DNA from: Calothrix parasitica NIES-267
GTDB lineage: Bacteria; Cyanobacteriota; Cyanobacteriia; Cyanobacteriales; Nostocaceae
Reading direction: 5' to 3'
Assembly (NCBI RefSeq): GCF_002368095.1
Contig: NZ_AP018227.1
Coordinates: 2,584,598-2,648,597 of the forward strand
Length of the DNA stretch: 64,000 nt
A program made the position numbers and the translations under genes. The notes beneath the pieces were generated by a model. The model was not told where the DNA came from. It saw only the letters and a program-made list of their open reading frames with translations, and ran no database searches. How positions within the stretch are numbered: position 1 is the stretch's first letter; each line of letters opens with the position of its first letter. This document shows, in pieces, positions 10,296 through 19,304 of the stretch.

Positions 10296-10359
10296 AATTA
10301 CCGATTACCGATTACCAATTACCAATTACCAATTACCAATTACCAATTACCGATTACCA
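10296..10359. repeat. Heptamer tandem repeat (attaccg / attacca) abutting a start codon
   Basis: About nine tandem copies of attacca or attaccg ending directly at the ATG of the pseudouridine synthase gene. The reading frame upstream of the ATG stays open through the array and would add an artefactual LPITNYQ-type extension. Confidence 0.9.
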
Positions 10360-10944
10360 ATGCCCAAACATCGCTATATTCTTTTTTACAAACCTTATGA
10401 TGTGCTTAGTCAATTTTCTAAAGACACTCCAAATCAAAGTACTCTTCAAGATTATATTTCTGTTCCCGATGTGTATCCTGTAGGACGTTTAGATTCTGAT
10501 AGTGAAGGATTATTACTGCTAACAAACCATGGACAATTACAACATCGGCTTTGTCATCCGCAGTTTGGTCATCATCGTACTTATTGGGCACAGGTAGAAA
10601 GAATCCCAGATGTTGCTGCTTTAAAGAAATTAGAAGCAGGTGTGCTAATTAAAAATTACCTTACCCAACCAGCGAAGGTAAAATTATTGTCGCAAGAACC
10701 ACTTTTACCTCCGCGTATTCCACCGATAAGGTTTCGCAAGAATATACCTACTGCATGGTTGGAAATTAGTTTGACTGAAGGTAAAAATCGCCAAGTAAGA
10801 CGGATGACAGCTTCTGTCGGATTTCCCACTTTGCGACTGGTACGAATCCAAATTGCTCACCTTAAGCTGAATACTTTACAGGTGGGAGAATGGCGAGATT
10901 TAACTCCTGAAGAAGCCAAATTACTACAAAATTTAGTTTTTTAG
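10360..10944 (+). CDS. RluE-type (RsuA/RluB/E/F family) rRNA pseudouridine synthase
   Basis: 194 residues from the ATG at 10360. The enzyme isomerises a uridine in rRNA. GRLDSDSEGLLLLTNHG carries the catalytic Asp, and GKNRQVRRMTASVGFPTLRL is the second family signature; PRIPPIRFRKNIPTAWLE is characteristic of the RluE branch, which modifies 23S rRNA. There is no N-terminal S4 domain, as in RluE. An in-frame extension of 29 codons upstream is made of a heptamer tandem repeat and is rejected. The target nucleotide is inferred from the family. Confidence 0.9.
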   Translation: MPKHRYILFYKPYDVLSQFSKDTPNQSTLQDYISVPDVYPVGRLDSDSEGLLLLTNHGQLQHRLCHPQFGHHRTYWAQVERIPDVAALKKLEAGVLIKNYLTQPAKVKLLSQEPLLPPRIPPIRFRKNIPTAWLEISLTEGKNRQVRRMTASVGFPTLRLVRIQIAHLKLNTLQVGEWRDLTPEEAKLLQNLVF

Positions 10945-11138
10945 ATGATTAGTTGCTGCATAAAAAAGGGACATCAACCATCACCCCATAAAGTAAATGT
11001 TTTATTAAAATTCGTAATAAGTAAGTTAATTACCAAAAAAAAATATTTATCCGCATTAAGGTATTAAATACATCGTTATTATACTGAATTAAAAAAATGC
11101 TATGTTATTGATTTTACACAACTTTTAACAAAATACCT

Positions 11139-11169
11139 TTGACATAAATATCACAAAAAGCTGTATAAT
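11139..11169 (+). promoter_or_regulatory. Sigma70-type promoter for the histidine kinase gene
   Basis: A perfect TTGACA (11139-11144) and perfect TATAAT (11164-11169) are separated by 19 bases, 2 more than ideal. Transcription would begin near 11176, about 48 bases before the ATG at 11224. Confidence 0.55.
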
Positions 11170-11223
11170 ACACTTTTTTTATTCTTAACCAATTTATTGC
11201 TATTGCTGGGGTGCATTATTCTT

Positions 11224-12927
11224 ATGAGCTTAAATCAGTCATTCAACTGGTATCAAACTCACCGAAAACAAAATCTTTTATCTGCAAAATCTGCAAGCCT
11301 GGAACTTGTGCCTGAAACAACCTCAAATTTAGAAAGCTATACAACTGATGCTCTAGATAATAATCAAGAAGAGCTTAATCGGTATCGTAATTTGTATGAC
11401 GAACTACCCAGTATAATTTTTACGTTAAATACTGATTTGACGATTTTAACCGTAAATAAATTCGGTGCAAATTCTCTTGGTTATAAACCCTGCGACTTAA
11501 TTAAAAAATTATTTTTGAATCTATTTGCTACTTCCGAATCCACAAGACTATCTGATGTATTAAACAGAGTTTTGAATAATTCGTTGGAAGAAGTAGATGA
11601 TTGGGAATTTCGTTTAAACTGTCTTAATAGTAAAATTAAATGGGTCAAGCTCAAAACACGGATATCAGTTGATGAAGACAGAAACCCAATTATTATAATA
11701 ATTTGCGAAGATATTACTGCTTATAAATTTCCCCAGACTTCAAAACAAAACGAAAACGAACAAAATTTTCGACAACTAGCCAATAACCTACCAGTCATGC
11801 TATGGATGACTGATGAAAAAGGACTGCATAATTTTTTCAATCATTCCTGGCTAAAGCTGACTGGACGTAAAATTGAGAAAGAATTAGGCTGGGGATGGTT
11901 AAATAATTTATATGATGAAGATAAGAATTTATATATAGATACTTATTCTCAAGCTCTGAAAGAAAAAGAAAAATTTCAAATCCAATACCGTTTAAAAAAC
12001 GCTGAAGGAGATTATCGTTGGATTTCCGATACCGGAGTTCCTCGATTTGCACTCAACGGTGATTTTATTGGTTATGTTGGCTGCTGTATTGATATTACTG
12101 AATGTAAGAAAGCGGAGATAGCAGTCAGGAAAAGCAAGGAAGCAGCAAAAGCCCAATTAGAAGAGATGGAATCTCTCAACCGTCTTAAAGATGAATTTTT
12201 GAGTACGGTATCCCACGAGTTACGCACGCCATTGACTAATATGAAAATGGCAATTCAAATGTTGAATATTGGTTTAAAAAAAGAGCAGCAGAATTTTACT
12301 CAAAAATTCGATTCGGTAAGTTGTTTTCAAAAAACATCACAAAAAACATCAAAAGTATCTCGTTATTTCGAGATTTTAAATAATGAATGCGACCGAGAAA
12401 TTAGCTTGATTAATAATTTTCTCGATTTACAGCGACTTGATACCAGTTCAAAATCACTGATATTAGAAACAATTGAGGTCAACACTTGGTTGGAAAGAGT
12501 TGTTGATTTATTCAATGCTCGCAACCGTAACTGCTGCAAACAAAAGTTAAATTTAGCGATAGAATCGGATTTACCGGCTATAGTTTGTGACCCATTCAGC
12601 TTGGAACGCATTTTGGTTGAACTATTGACTAATGCTTGTAAATTCAGCCCAGCTAATGAAGAAATAATTATTAGTGCTAAGTTGAAATCTGGTAGCATTC
12701 AGTTTCAAGTCATAAATACTGGGGTAGAAATAGATAAAGCTGAATTACCACGTATTTTTGATAAGTTTTATCGAATCCCAAGTAACGACCCCTGGAAACA
12801 AGGAGGTACGGGCTTGGGTTTAGCATTGGTGCAAAAACTGACGAAGCATTTAGGGGGAGTAATTGAGGTGAAAAGCGGTTCGGATTGTACCTGTTTTTCC
12901 GTTAAATTGCCTCTTGAAGGAGAGTAG
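11224..12927 (+). CDS. PAS-domain sensor histidine kinase
   Basis: 567 residues from the ATG at 11224 (an in-frame TTG nine codons earlier is less likely). Two PAS domains occupy about residues 55-165 and 180-290; the second ends in the PAC-like YRWISDTGVPRF...GYVGCCIDITE. A short coiled segment leads to the HisKA domain with phospho-acceptor His331 in STVSHELRTP. The ATPase domain has LLTNACKFSP (N box), FDKFYRIP and GGTGLGLALV (G boxes). There is no clear membrane segment, so it is probably cytoplasmic. No response regulator is adjacent, so the partner and signal are unknown. Confidence 0.9.
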   Translation: MSLNQSFNWYQTHRKQNLLSAKSASLELVPETTSNLESYTTDALDNNQEELNRYRNLYDELPSIIFTLNTDLTILTVNKFGANSLGYKPCDLIKKLFLNLFATSESTRLSDVLNRVLNNSLEEVDDWEFRLNCLNSKIKWVKLKTRISVDEDRNPIIIIICEDITAYKFPQTSKQNENEQNFRQLANNLPVMLWMTDEKGLHNFFNHSWLKLTGRKIEKELGWGWLNNLYDEDKNLYIDTYSQALKEKEKFQIQYRLKNAEGDYRWISDTGVPRFALNGDFIGYVGCCIDITECKKAEIAVRKSKEAAKAQLEEMESLNRLKDEFLSTVSHELRTPLTNMKMAIQMLNIGLKKEQQNFTQKFDSVSCFQKTSQKTSKVSRYFEILNNECDREISLINNFLDLQRLDTSSKSLILETIEVNTWLERVVDLFNARNRNCCKQKLNLAIESDLPAIVCDPFSLERILVELLTNACKFSPANEEIIISAKLKSGSIQFQVINTGVEIDKAELPRIFDKFYRIPSNDPWKQGGTGLGLALVQKLTKHLGGVIEVKSGSDCTCFSVKLPLEGE

Positions 12928-13214
12928 TAAGCGCACAGATTCCTGTCAATTTGTTTCCACGAAAGATATAACAGACTAATTGTATGTCCTACAATTATTG
13001 TACTGGTATTTAAAAGTTACGTTTAATATACGTCACAATTAAGACAGTCATATGTATTCTGGTGAGGGCATAATTTAATTCAATTAAATATAAATATTGA
13101 TTTTTTATTGATTTTTATTGATTTTATTGTTCTGCTGCAAGCAGAAGCTACACTACCAGAATAATTAATTCTAATGGCAAGCACCAATGAGCGGGAATTA
13201 AGGACGCGAATATA

Positions 13215-15224
13215 ATGCTAATTTGCCCTCAGTGCAATTTTGAAAATCCCAACAGCAATAAGTTTTGTCAAAACTGTGGCTCATCCTTAACTGAAAAGGA
13301 GTGTCAGCAATGTGGAGTATTTCTTACTTTGGATTCAACACAGTGTCATAGCTGTGACGCTATTTGTTCGGAAATATGGCTCGCGATTGTTATTAAAGAA
13401 GGTAATTCGGAAGTTGTTGAAGCGGAGAATCAAGAAGAAAAGGTTGATTGTGGAGATAAGTTAGAACTTCTTCACAAGGAAAATATTTCTGAAGAAGTTT
13501 CTCACCAGTTTGAAGCAGGTTCTTATTTGGATTCTCAGAAACGCTATAAAATGCTCGAATCACTACCAACTTTCTTTGAAAATGCGGTTAATACAGAAGC
13601 TTGCGTGAAAGTTGTTGATTGCCAACCATACCAAGTGTCGCCAATAAACGCAATGTTGGCAAATCCACAGTTATCTCCATCGACCAATACCTCGGTAGGG
13701 GAAGATAGAATTCCCAGCCTTGCTAAAACTTATATCGCTTTACAAGCATATTGCAATTTGGGAATTCCCCCGATTCATGATGCATGGCAACTTGAGAATA
13801 TGCAGGTCATTTTGCTTGAAGACCGTTCTGAATGGCTATATTTATCTGAGCTATGGGAAAACGATGCAACAACATCGTTACAGATTGTACATTATTTTTA
13901 CCAAATGACTCAGTTGTGGGATGTATTAGAACCCCACGATTGTCTTCAAAGTCTTCTTGATTTATCTAATTTGCGAATTGACGAAGACCAGTCTTTGGCT
14001 TTACAGCGCTTGTACCCGGATATACGCAAGGAATCCAAAGCTTCCTTCCAGAAATCTCTAGATGATACACCTACTGTCAAAGATTTAGGACAGGTTTGGC
14101 AAGCATTATTCAGAGAATCTCAACGTACTCAATTTGGTTCTTTGTTAGAACTTATGGGGAATTTGGCAGAAGGTGAAATTGCAACATCCGAACAACTGCG
14201 ATCGCAGTTGAAATTAATTTCTACGGAGTTACAAATCGAGTTGAATCAATCCGAAGCAAGTCCGCAATTTGATTCACCGGATAATTTGATTTTTGCTTCC
14301 GAAAAAGAAATTTCAAATCCTACAGTTTTACAGTTGGATGATTTAGAGCAAAGTCCAACTAAAATTGATGATACACCCACAGTAGTCTTACCAATGCAGT
14401 TAGCCAGCTTGGAGAATGCAGGGCTTACCGATGTCGGAAAACAACGCGACCACAACGAAGACTATTTTGGTATTGAAACAAAAATTAATAAAATTGAATT
14501 ACCCAAAAGTAAAGTTGCAGGAGCCAAAGGCTTATATATTCTTTGCGATGGAATGGGGGGACATGCAGGTGGTGAAGTTGCGAGCGAACTTGCTGTAAGC
14601 ACTTTGCGACAGTATTTTCAAGAAAATTGGCAATCAGATGGGCTTCCCAGCGAAGAAATAATTCGCGAAGGAGTTTTTCAAGCCAATCAAGCAATTCACA
14701 ATATTAATCAGCAGGATGCTCGCTCTGGTGTAGGTCGGATGGGCACTACTTTAGTGCTAGTTTTGATACAGAATACTCGCGTAGCAGTAGCTCATGTCGG
14801 CGACAGTCGTCTTTATCGAGTAACTCGTAAGGGAGGTTTGGAACAAATTACTGTAGACCATGAAGTAGGTCAAAGAGAAATTTCTCGTGGAGTTGAACCG
14901 AGCATCGCTTATTCTCGTCCAGATGCTTATCAATTAACTCAAGCTCTCGGTCCTAGGGATAATAATTTTATTGCTCCAGAGGTACAGTTTTTAGAAATAA
15001 CTGAAGATGCATTGTTTATCCTGACCTCAGATGGCTTATCGGATAACGATTTGTTAGAAAAACATTGGCAGAGCAATTTACTAAATTTAATCAGTTCCGC
15101 AGCTAACTTAGAAAAAGGTGTAAGAGATTTAATTGATTTAGCCAATAGATATAATGGTCATGATAATATCACTGCCGTACTTATGCGAGCAAAGGTACGT
15201 CCAAACTTAGAGGGGAGTAAGTAG
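13215..15224 (+). CDS. Zinc-ribbon PP2C-type Ser/Thr protein phosphatase
   Basis: 669 residues. The N-terminus has two zinc ribbons (Cys4, 7, 18, 21 and Cys30, 33, 44, 47). A poorly conserved middle part of about 340 residues follows, some of it resembling an inactive kinase-like scaffold. The C-terminal PP2C domain (about 402-665) has RDHNEDYFG, CDGMGGHAGGEVAS, AHVGDSRLYR, LTSDGLSD and GHDNITAV, so the metal-binding aspartates are present. It dephosphorylates protein Ser/Thr. An FHA-domain kinase gene follows 586 bases downstream on the same strand, suggesting an opposing pair. The middle-domain reading is uncertain. Confidence 0.9.
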   Translation: MLICPQCNFENPNSNKFCQNCGSSLTEKECQQCGVFLTLDSTQCHSCDAICSEIWLAIVIKEGNSEVVEAENQEEKVDCGDKLELLHKENISEEVSHQFEAGSYLDSQKRYKMLESLPTFFENAVNTEACVKVVDCQPYQVSPINAMLANPQLSPSTNTSVGEDRIPSLAKTYIALQAYCNLGIPPIHDAWQLENMQVILLEDRSEWLYLSELWENDATTSLQIVHYFYQMTQLWDVLEPHDCLQSLLDLSNLRIDEDQSLALQRLYPDIRKESKASFQKSLDDTPTVKDLGQVWQALFRESQRTQFGSLLELMGNLAEGEIATSEQLRSQLKLISTELQIELNQSEASPQFDSPDNLIFASEKEISNPTVLQLDDLEQSPTKIDDTPTVVLPMQLASLENAGLTDVGKQRDHNEDYFGIETKINKIELPKSKVAGAKGLYILCDGMGGHAGGEVASELAVSTLRQYFQENWQSDGLPSEEIIREGVFQANQAIHNINQQDARSGVGRMGTTLVLVLIQNTRVAVAHVGDSRLYRVTRKGGLEQITVDHEVGQREISRGVEPSIAYSRPDAYQLTQALGPRDNNFIAPEVQFLEITEDALFILTSDGLSDNDLLEKHWQSNLLNLISSAANLEKGVRDLIDLANRYNGHDNITAVLMRAKVRPNLEGSK

Positions 15225-15810
15225 TATTGGTAATTGGTAAATAGTTAAAACTAATTCAAAATATAAAAATATTTGGAAAGTAAGTTTGTTATCTTAAATA
15301 CGTAACAAAAAAGTTTGGAAAAGTGTTACAAAAATATTTATGCTAATTAAATAATAAGAAATACAAATAAAGAATGCATAGAAGAACAATATTTTTATTT
15401 GGTATGGCTGGTTAATTCTGGTGAATTATAGTCATTTCAATTGATTTCCGTAGTGCGTTAACGCACTACCAGTCATATGTTTCCTATTTGGAATAGCTAT
15501 ATTTATTTTAGAAACTTTCCGGAGTAAGCGCTTATTAACCACAACCACAACCAAAATGTTTTCGTAGAATAAACAAGTTGCAACATATTCAAGCGAAAAT
15601 ACTGTTACAATCAAATTCTAATGTCTTGACGGAGACACGCAGAAAACAGTATTTTGCATAATTACTCATATAAATCATCCTGTCTGAGGTTAGTTAAGCT
15701 TTCTTAGCATTACTTTACTCAATATTATGATAGTTATACAGAGAATCTGTATTTAAAACAGTTCGTATCCTTCAAAATTCATCATTGATAATTTATAGTT
15801 TCTAAGTATT
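15225..15810. other. Intergenic region between phosphatase and kinase genes
   Basis: No gene. AT-rich, with one perfect palindrome at 15450-15469. Its length argues for a separate promoter for the kinase gene. Confidence 0.6.
15450..15469. repeat. 20-bp perfect palindrome
   Basis: The sequence is gtagtgcgttaacgcactac, self-complementary with no loop. This is more like a protein operator or a cruciform than an RNA terminator; no T tract follows. Confidence 0.7.
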
Positions 15811-17040
15811 GTGATTACTCTAACCTTATTAGAAGCGCAAAACAAAACACCGTTAGAAAATTGGCGCTTTGATGAATCCTCAGTGATTCGGGTTGGGCGA
15901 GCCGCAGATAATGATATTGTTCTAGATAGTAATTTGGTTTCTCGATATCATTTAGAACTGAGAAATACAAATAAAGCAGATAATAGTGAATCCTGGGAAA
16001 TTATTAGCAAAGGAACTAACGGTACTTTTCTTAATGGGGTGTTAGTAACTCAGGTTCCGCTACCTGGTAATTGTTTTCTGCAATTGGCTCGTGGTGGTCC
16101 TGTTCTGAAACTAGAACTTTTAAAACCCGAACTGCAACAGCAGCCAAAATCTGCACAAATTACCGCTTCTGCATCGGAAAGTTGCACCCATGAAGGAAAT
16201 TCACCTGATAACTTATTTTGCATCTATTGTGGTAAACCTCTGGCAATTGAGCTAACAATTCGCCATTATCAGGTATTGAGAACTTTAGGAAAGGGAGGTA
16301 TGGGTACTACTTACTTAGCATGGGACCCTGCTGGAGTAACTACAGGTCATTCTAAGTTATTAGTGCTTAAGCAAATGAATGCCGATATGGCAAAAATTGC
16401 GAAAGCACGAGAACTATTCCAACGAGAAGCGCATACTTTGGGATTACTCAATCATCCTGGAATCCCTAAGTACTACGACTTCTTTATGGAAGAAAAAAAG
16501 AAATATTTGGCAATGGAATTAGTCCACGGTCAAGATTTAGAAAAATATGTTTATCGCAAGGGACCTGTAAATGTAAATCAAGCCATAGAATGGATGATAC
16601 AAACCTGCGATATTCTTGAATATTTGCACGGTCAAAACCCACCATTGATTCACAGGGATATAAAACCAGCTAATCTAATGGTGCGAAATTCCAACAATCG
16701 CATAGTTGTGTTGGATTTCGGTGCTGTTAAGGAAATTGGTACTGCACCAGGGACACGTATCGGTGCAGAAGGATATTGTGCCCCCGAACAAGAACGAGGA
16801 CAGCCATTAACTCAATCAGACTTGTATGCTATTGGCCCTACTTTAATCTTTCTACTCACAGGGGAAAACCCATTCAAGTTTTATCGTCAGAAGGGACGAA
16901 GTTTTCGTTTTGATGTCGCGAAGATTCCTAGCATTACCCCTAAGTTAAAAGAACTCATAGATAAAGTGACAGAACCTTTGCCGAGCGATAGATATCAAAC
17001 CGCAAAAGAAGTTACAGCCGCACTAGCAAATTGTGAATGA
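15811..17040 (+). CDS. FHA-zinc knuckle-Ser/Thr protein kinase
   Basis: 409 residues from a GTG start. An FHA domain (about 1-105; IRVGRAADNDIVLDSNLVSRYH, N-terminal phospho-Thr-binding fold) is followed by a C-H-C-C zinc knuckle (Cys125, His127, Cys137, Cys140). A complete kinase domain runs from about 150 to 405: glycine loop GKGGMG at 160-165, Lys187 in LVLKQM, HRDIKPAN at 281-288, DFG at 302-304, APE at 324-326. It should be an active cytoplasmic Hanks-type kinase. The zinc-ribbon PP2C gene upstream is the likely opposing enzyme; the shared zinc-binding modules suggest a shared docking partner, which is inference. Confidence 0.9.
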   Translation: MITLTLLEAQNKTPLENWRFDESSVIRVGRAADNDIVLDSNLVSRYHLELRNTNKADNSESWEIISKGTNGTFLNGVLVTQVPLPGNCFLQLARGGPVLKLELLKPELQQQPKSAQITASASESCTHEGNSPDNLFCIYCGKPLAIELTIRHYQVLRTLGKGGMGTTYLAWDPAGVTTGHSKLLVLKQMNADMAKIAKARELFQREAHTLGLLNHPGIPKYYDFFMEEKKKYLAMELVHGQDLEKYVYRKGPVNVNQAIEWMIQTCDILEYLHGQNPPLIHRDIKPANLMVRNSNNRIVVLDFGAVKEIGTAPGTRIGAEGYCAPEQERGQPLTQSDLYAIGPTLIFLLTGENPFKFYRQKGRSFRFDVAKIPSITPKLKELIDKVTEPLPSDRYQTAKEVTAALANCE

Positions 17041-17125
17041 GTAAGAGCAGTAAGTTTAGATATTAAAAAAAAGGTCGGATGAAGCCAAAACTCGAAGAAT
17101 TTATCTTCATCCCTTCATACATAAA

Positions 17126-17344
17126 CTATTCTTCATCCCATCCTTCAACTACAAGTAGCTCCTTTACAGGGTCTTGCATAGTAAAGCCGAAATCAACTAG
17201 TTCGCGTTTCCAGTGCTGCCATTCGTCACCATACAGTAAAGCAATTTTCCAGATGCTATCTGTAGGCTTAATGATCTGAGAATCTACGAGCGATTGAACA
17301 TTGCGTTGCAATTTCACCATTGGGTGAATTACTTGTTGAGTCAT
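17126..17344 (-). CDS. Small conserved-type hypothetical protein
   Basis: 72 residues from the ATG at 17344, chosen because GAGG lies about 6 bases upstream; the frame is open for 16 more codons. Sequence MTQQVIHPMVKLQRNVQSL then a Trp-rich middle (DSIWKIALLYGDEWQHWKRE) and an acidic end. Soluble, no signal peptide or membrane segment. I do not recognise a function. It converges with the kinase gene and is separated from it by 85 bases. Confidence 0.6.
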   Translation of the reverse strand: MTQQVIHPMVKLQRNVQSLVDSQIIKPTDSIWKIALLYGDEWQHWKRELVDFGFTMQDPVKELLVVEGWDEE

Positions 17345-18735
17345 AACCTCAATTAAAATAAGACTGAAAATTTGGGTAAATGCTGAGGGCAAAAATGCTT
17401 TCCGTTTTGCAATTATAGTCTCTGCGTAGAGTTCGGTAATGCACGCAAAGCAAGTCTCACTATTCTTGAATATAGCATAACTAATTCTACATGGTTACTG
17501 TTAATTTCGGTTTTGTTCGGTAATCACCACCAATAAACTTTGGAACTCAGCAAAATTTACTGTCATTTACTTATCAAACAAATCGATTTATCAATAACTC
17601 AGCGAGTTTAGCCTAGTTAGAGAAGATTTTTTTATCTCTAGTTACTCAATTCATCGCAATATGCATAAACCCTGACAATTATTCAACTATATAAATAATC
17701 ATCTCAATAATTTAGCATCAGGCGATATTAAATAGAGAACAGCAAATATTCACCATTTTTTATTAATCGTTATCTACATTATCGCAAACATCCAAATTTT
17801 GATACTATCTAGAGAATTTTTTAATATTATTTTAACAATTGGGCTTATATTGTAGTGTCTCAGAGAGAACATAAGGGGAGTTATAGCCAAAACCAGAAAA
17901 TTGGTGAAAAATTTTTTGTATCTTTGTTCGATATTATGGAATTAAAAATAGTTTATAACTTACATTAAATTGTCAAAATTTTATTAATAGGACAGTTAGT
18001 CATAATTGTGTATTGGAGTGAAATGTGAATTTTGGTAATTAAAACCACATTATTTTATTAACGCTGCTGTTTTCATTAAAAAAAAATTTCAGATCGCGAA
18101 CAGTAAAACACATTTTATGCTATGCCTGAAATTCACAGGAATAATCCTACCCATGGATTCGACCTAGCAAGAAGTAAAATTTCAAGTATTATGATATGTG
18201 TTTACTTCAAACTTAAAATAAGTATGCAAAGATACTCAGATTACAAATATGTGTTCTGGTGTTTTTAGGTAAGCTTTATGAATATTTTTTAGAAGATGGA
18301 TTTTATTGCGGTTGGAATAATTATTCAAATATTTCTTGTTTGTTGTGTGAGAGATTTGGGTGAAGGGAATTTTTGATGTGTTATTGAATATAAGTTATGT
18401 TAGCGGAGCGTGACCTCACGGTCATATTATATTTACGCACAATTTGTAGTGGACGTGAAATTAATTAGATTTTTCATACCTAGGTTCTGGTATGTTATCG
18501 CGGAGCGCAACGCACCATCTTATTAAGGTCTCGGTGCTTTATAATAAAGCCTTAGCCTAAGAGAAATAAAGCGGTAAGAGAATCTAAACCCTACGGGTGA
18601 AGTAGTTGCTTATGGGGGAGACCCCCAATAACGAACTACTTCAGCGCTTTTAGCCTCCCCTGTAATATCTAATTTTGAAATTTAATTTTTAAAATATTTA
18701 AACCGGATTGTTATACATAATAATGCTCAATTGCT
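17345..18735. other. 1.4-kb intergenic region without a visible gene
   Basis: Very AT-rich. The right-hand end carries GC-richer repeat-like sequence (gcggagcgcaacgcacc near 18500) and the hairpin at 18599-18642. I see no protein frame longer than about 20 codons with a ribosome-binding site. A small RNA cannot be excluded. Confidence 0.5.
18599..18642. terminator. Strong hairpin downstream of the pilin operon
   Basis: Outer arms gaagtagtt (18599-18607) and aactacttc (18634-18642) enclose a second inverted repeat (ggggg/ccccc). On the minus strand it lies about 94 bases beyond the methyltransferase stop, so it could end the pilin-OGT-methyltransferase transcript. No clear T tract follows. 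Confidence 0.45.
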
Positions 18736-19275
18736 TTAGCCCATAGCTGACTTAGTAGCAATCACATTTAAACTAATTAGCGTATTTGAAATTTTCAAGC
18801 TGCTGCAATCTTGAAATAAGCCAAATTCCGATACGGGTTCATATTGGTGAAAACCCACTTCTTCTAAATACAAAGCTAAAATATCAAAATCAAATCCTAC
18901 TTTATGAACATCGTGTTCGTTGGTTTGTCCTCCGAACATAATTCGCATTAGGTGATGTTTGTCTAGAGGTGTAAGTGAGGGATGCAGGTACAGCCAACAA
19001 AGAGTTTGTAAATTAGGTACGCTAATGTATAGCTTACCTTCCGGTTGCAATACGCGGTACCATTCAGAAAGAGTATTGAGCAATTCATTATTCAGCCCGT
19101 AATAAAAATGTTCTAAAACATGACTTGCATAAATTGCTTCAACCGAATTGTCTTTAAATTGTTCTAAGTTCGCTGCATCACCGATAAAATCAACTTCCTC
19201 TCGCGGTTCAATATCTAAAATTTTCCAATCTAAATGAGGTTCTTTACCTCCGATATGAAGTTTAATTGGTGTCAT
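18736..19275 (-). CDS. SAM-dependent methyltransferase-like protein, third gene of the pilin operon
   Basis: 179 residues, short for a class I methyltransferase. It begins TPIKLHIGGKEPHLDWKILD, the usual 'KLHLGCG..GW.NID' start of predicted methyltransferases in polysaccharide and glycan loci, but the motif I GCG is replaced by GGK. Motif II/III-like AIYASHVLEHFYYGL and the post-motif YRVLQPEGKLYISVPN are present. It lies 29 bases after the glycosyltransferase stop, so it is almost certainly co-transcribed with it. It may modify the glycan or protein made by its neighbours; the changed motif I leaves activity open. Confidence 0.8.
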   Translation of the reverse strand: MTPIKLHIGGKEPHLDWKILDIEPREEVDFIGDAANLEQFKDNSVEAIYASHVLEHFYYGLNNELLNTLSEWYRVLQPEGKLYISVPNLQTLCWLYLHPSLTPLDKHHLMRIMFGGQTNEHDVHKVGFDFDILALYLEEVGFHQYEPVSEFGLFQDCSSLKISNTLISLNVIATKSAMG

Positions 19276-19304
19276 GATAACTGTGAATTTAATTTATTTA
19301 ATTA

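Noticed and set aside
10273-10359. N-terminal extension of the RluE-like protein
   Set aside because: Encoded by a tandem repeat and absent from the family core; the ATG at 10360 gives the normal N-terminus.
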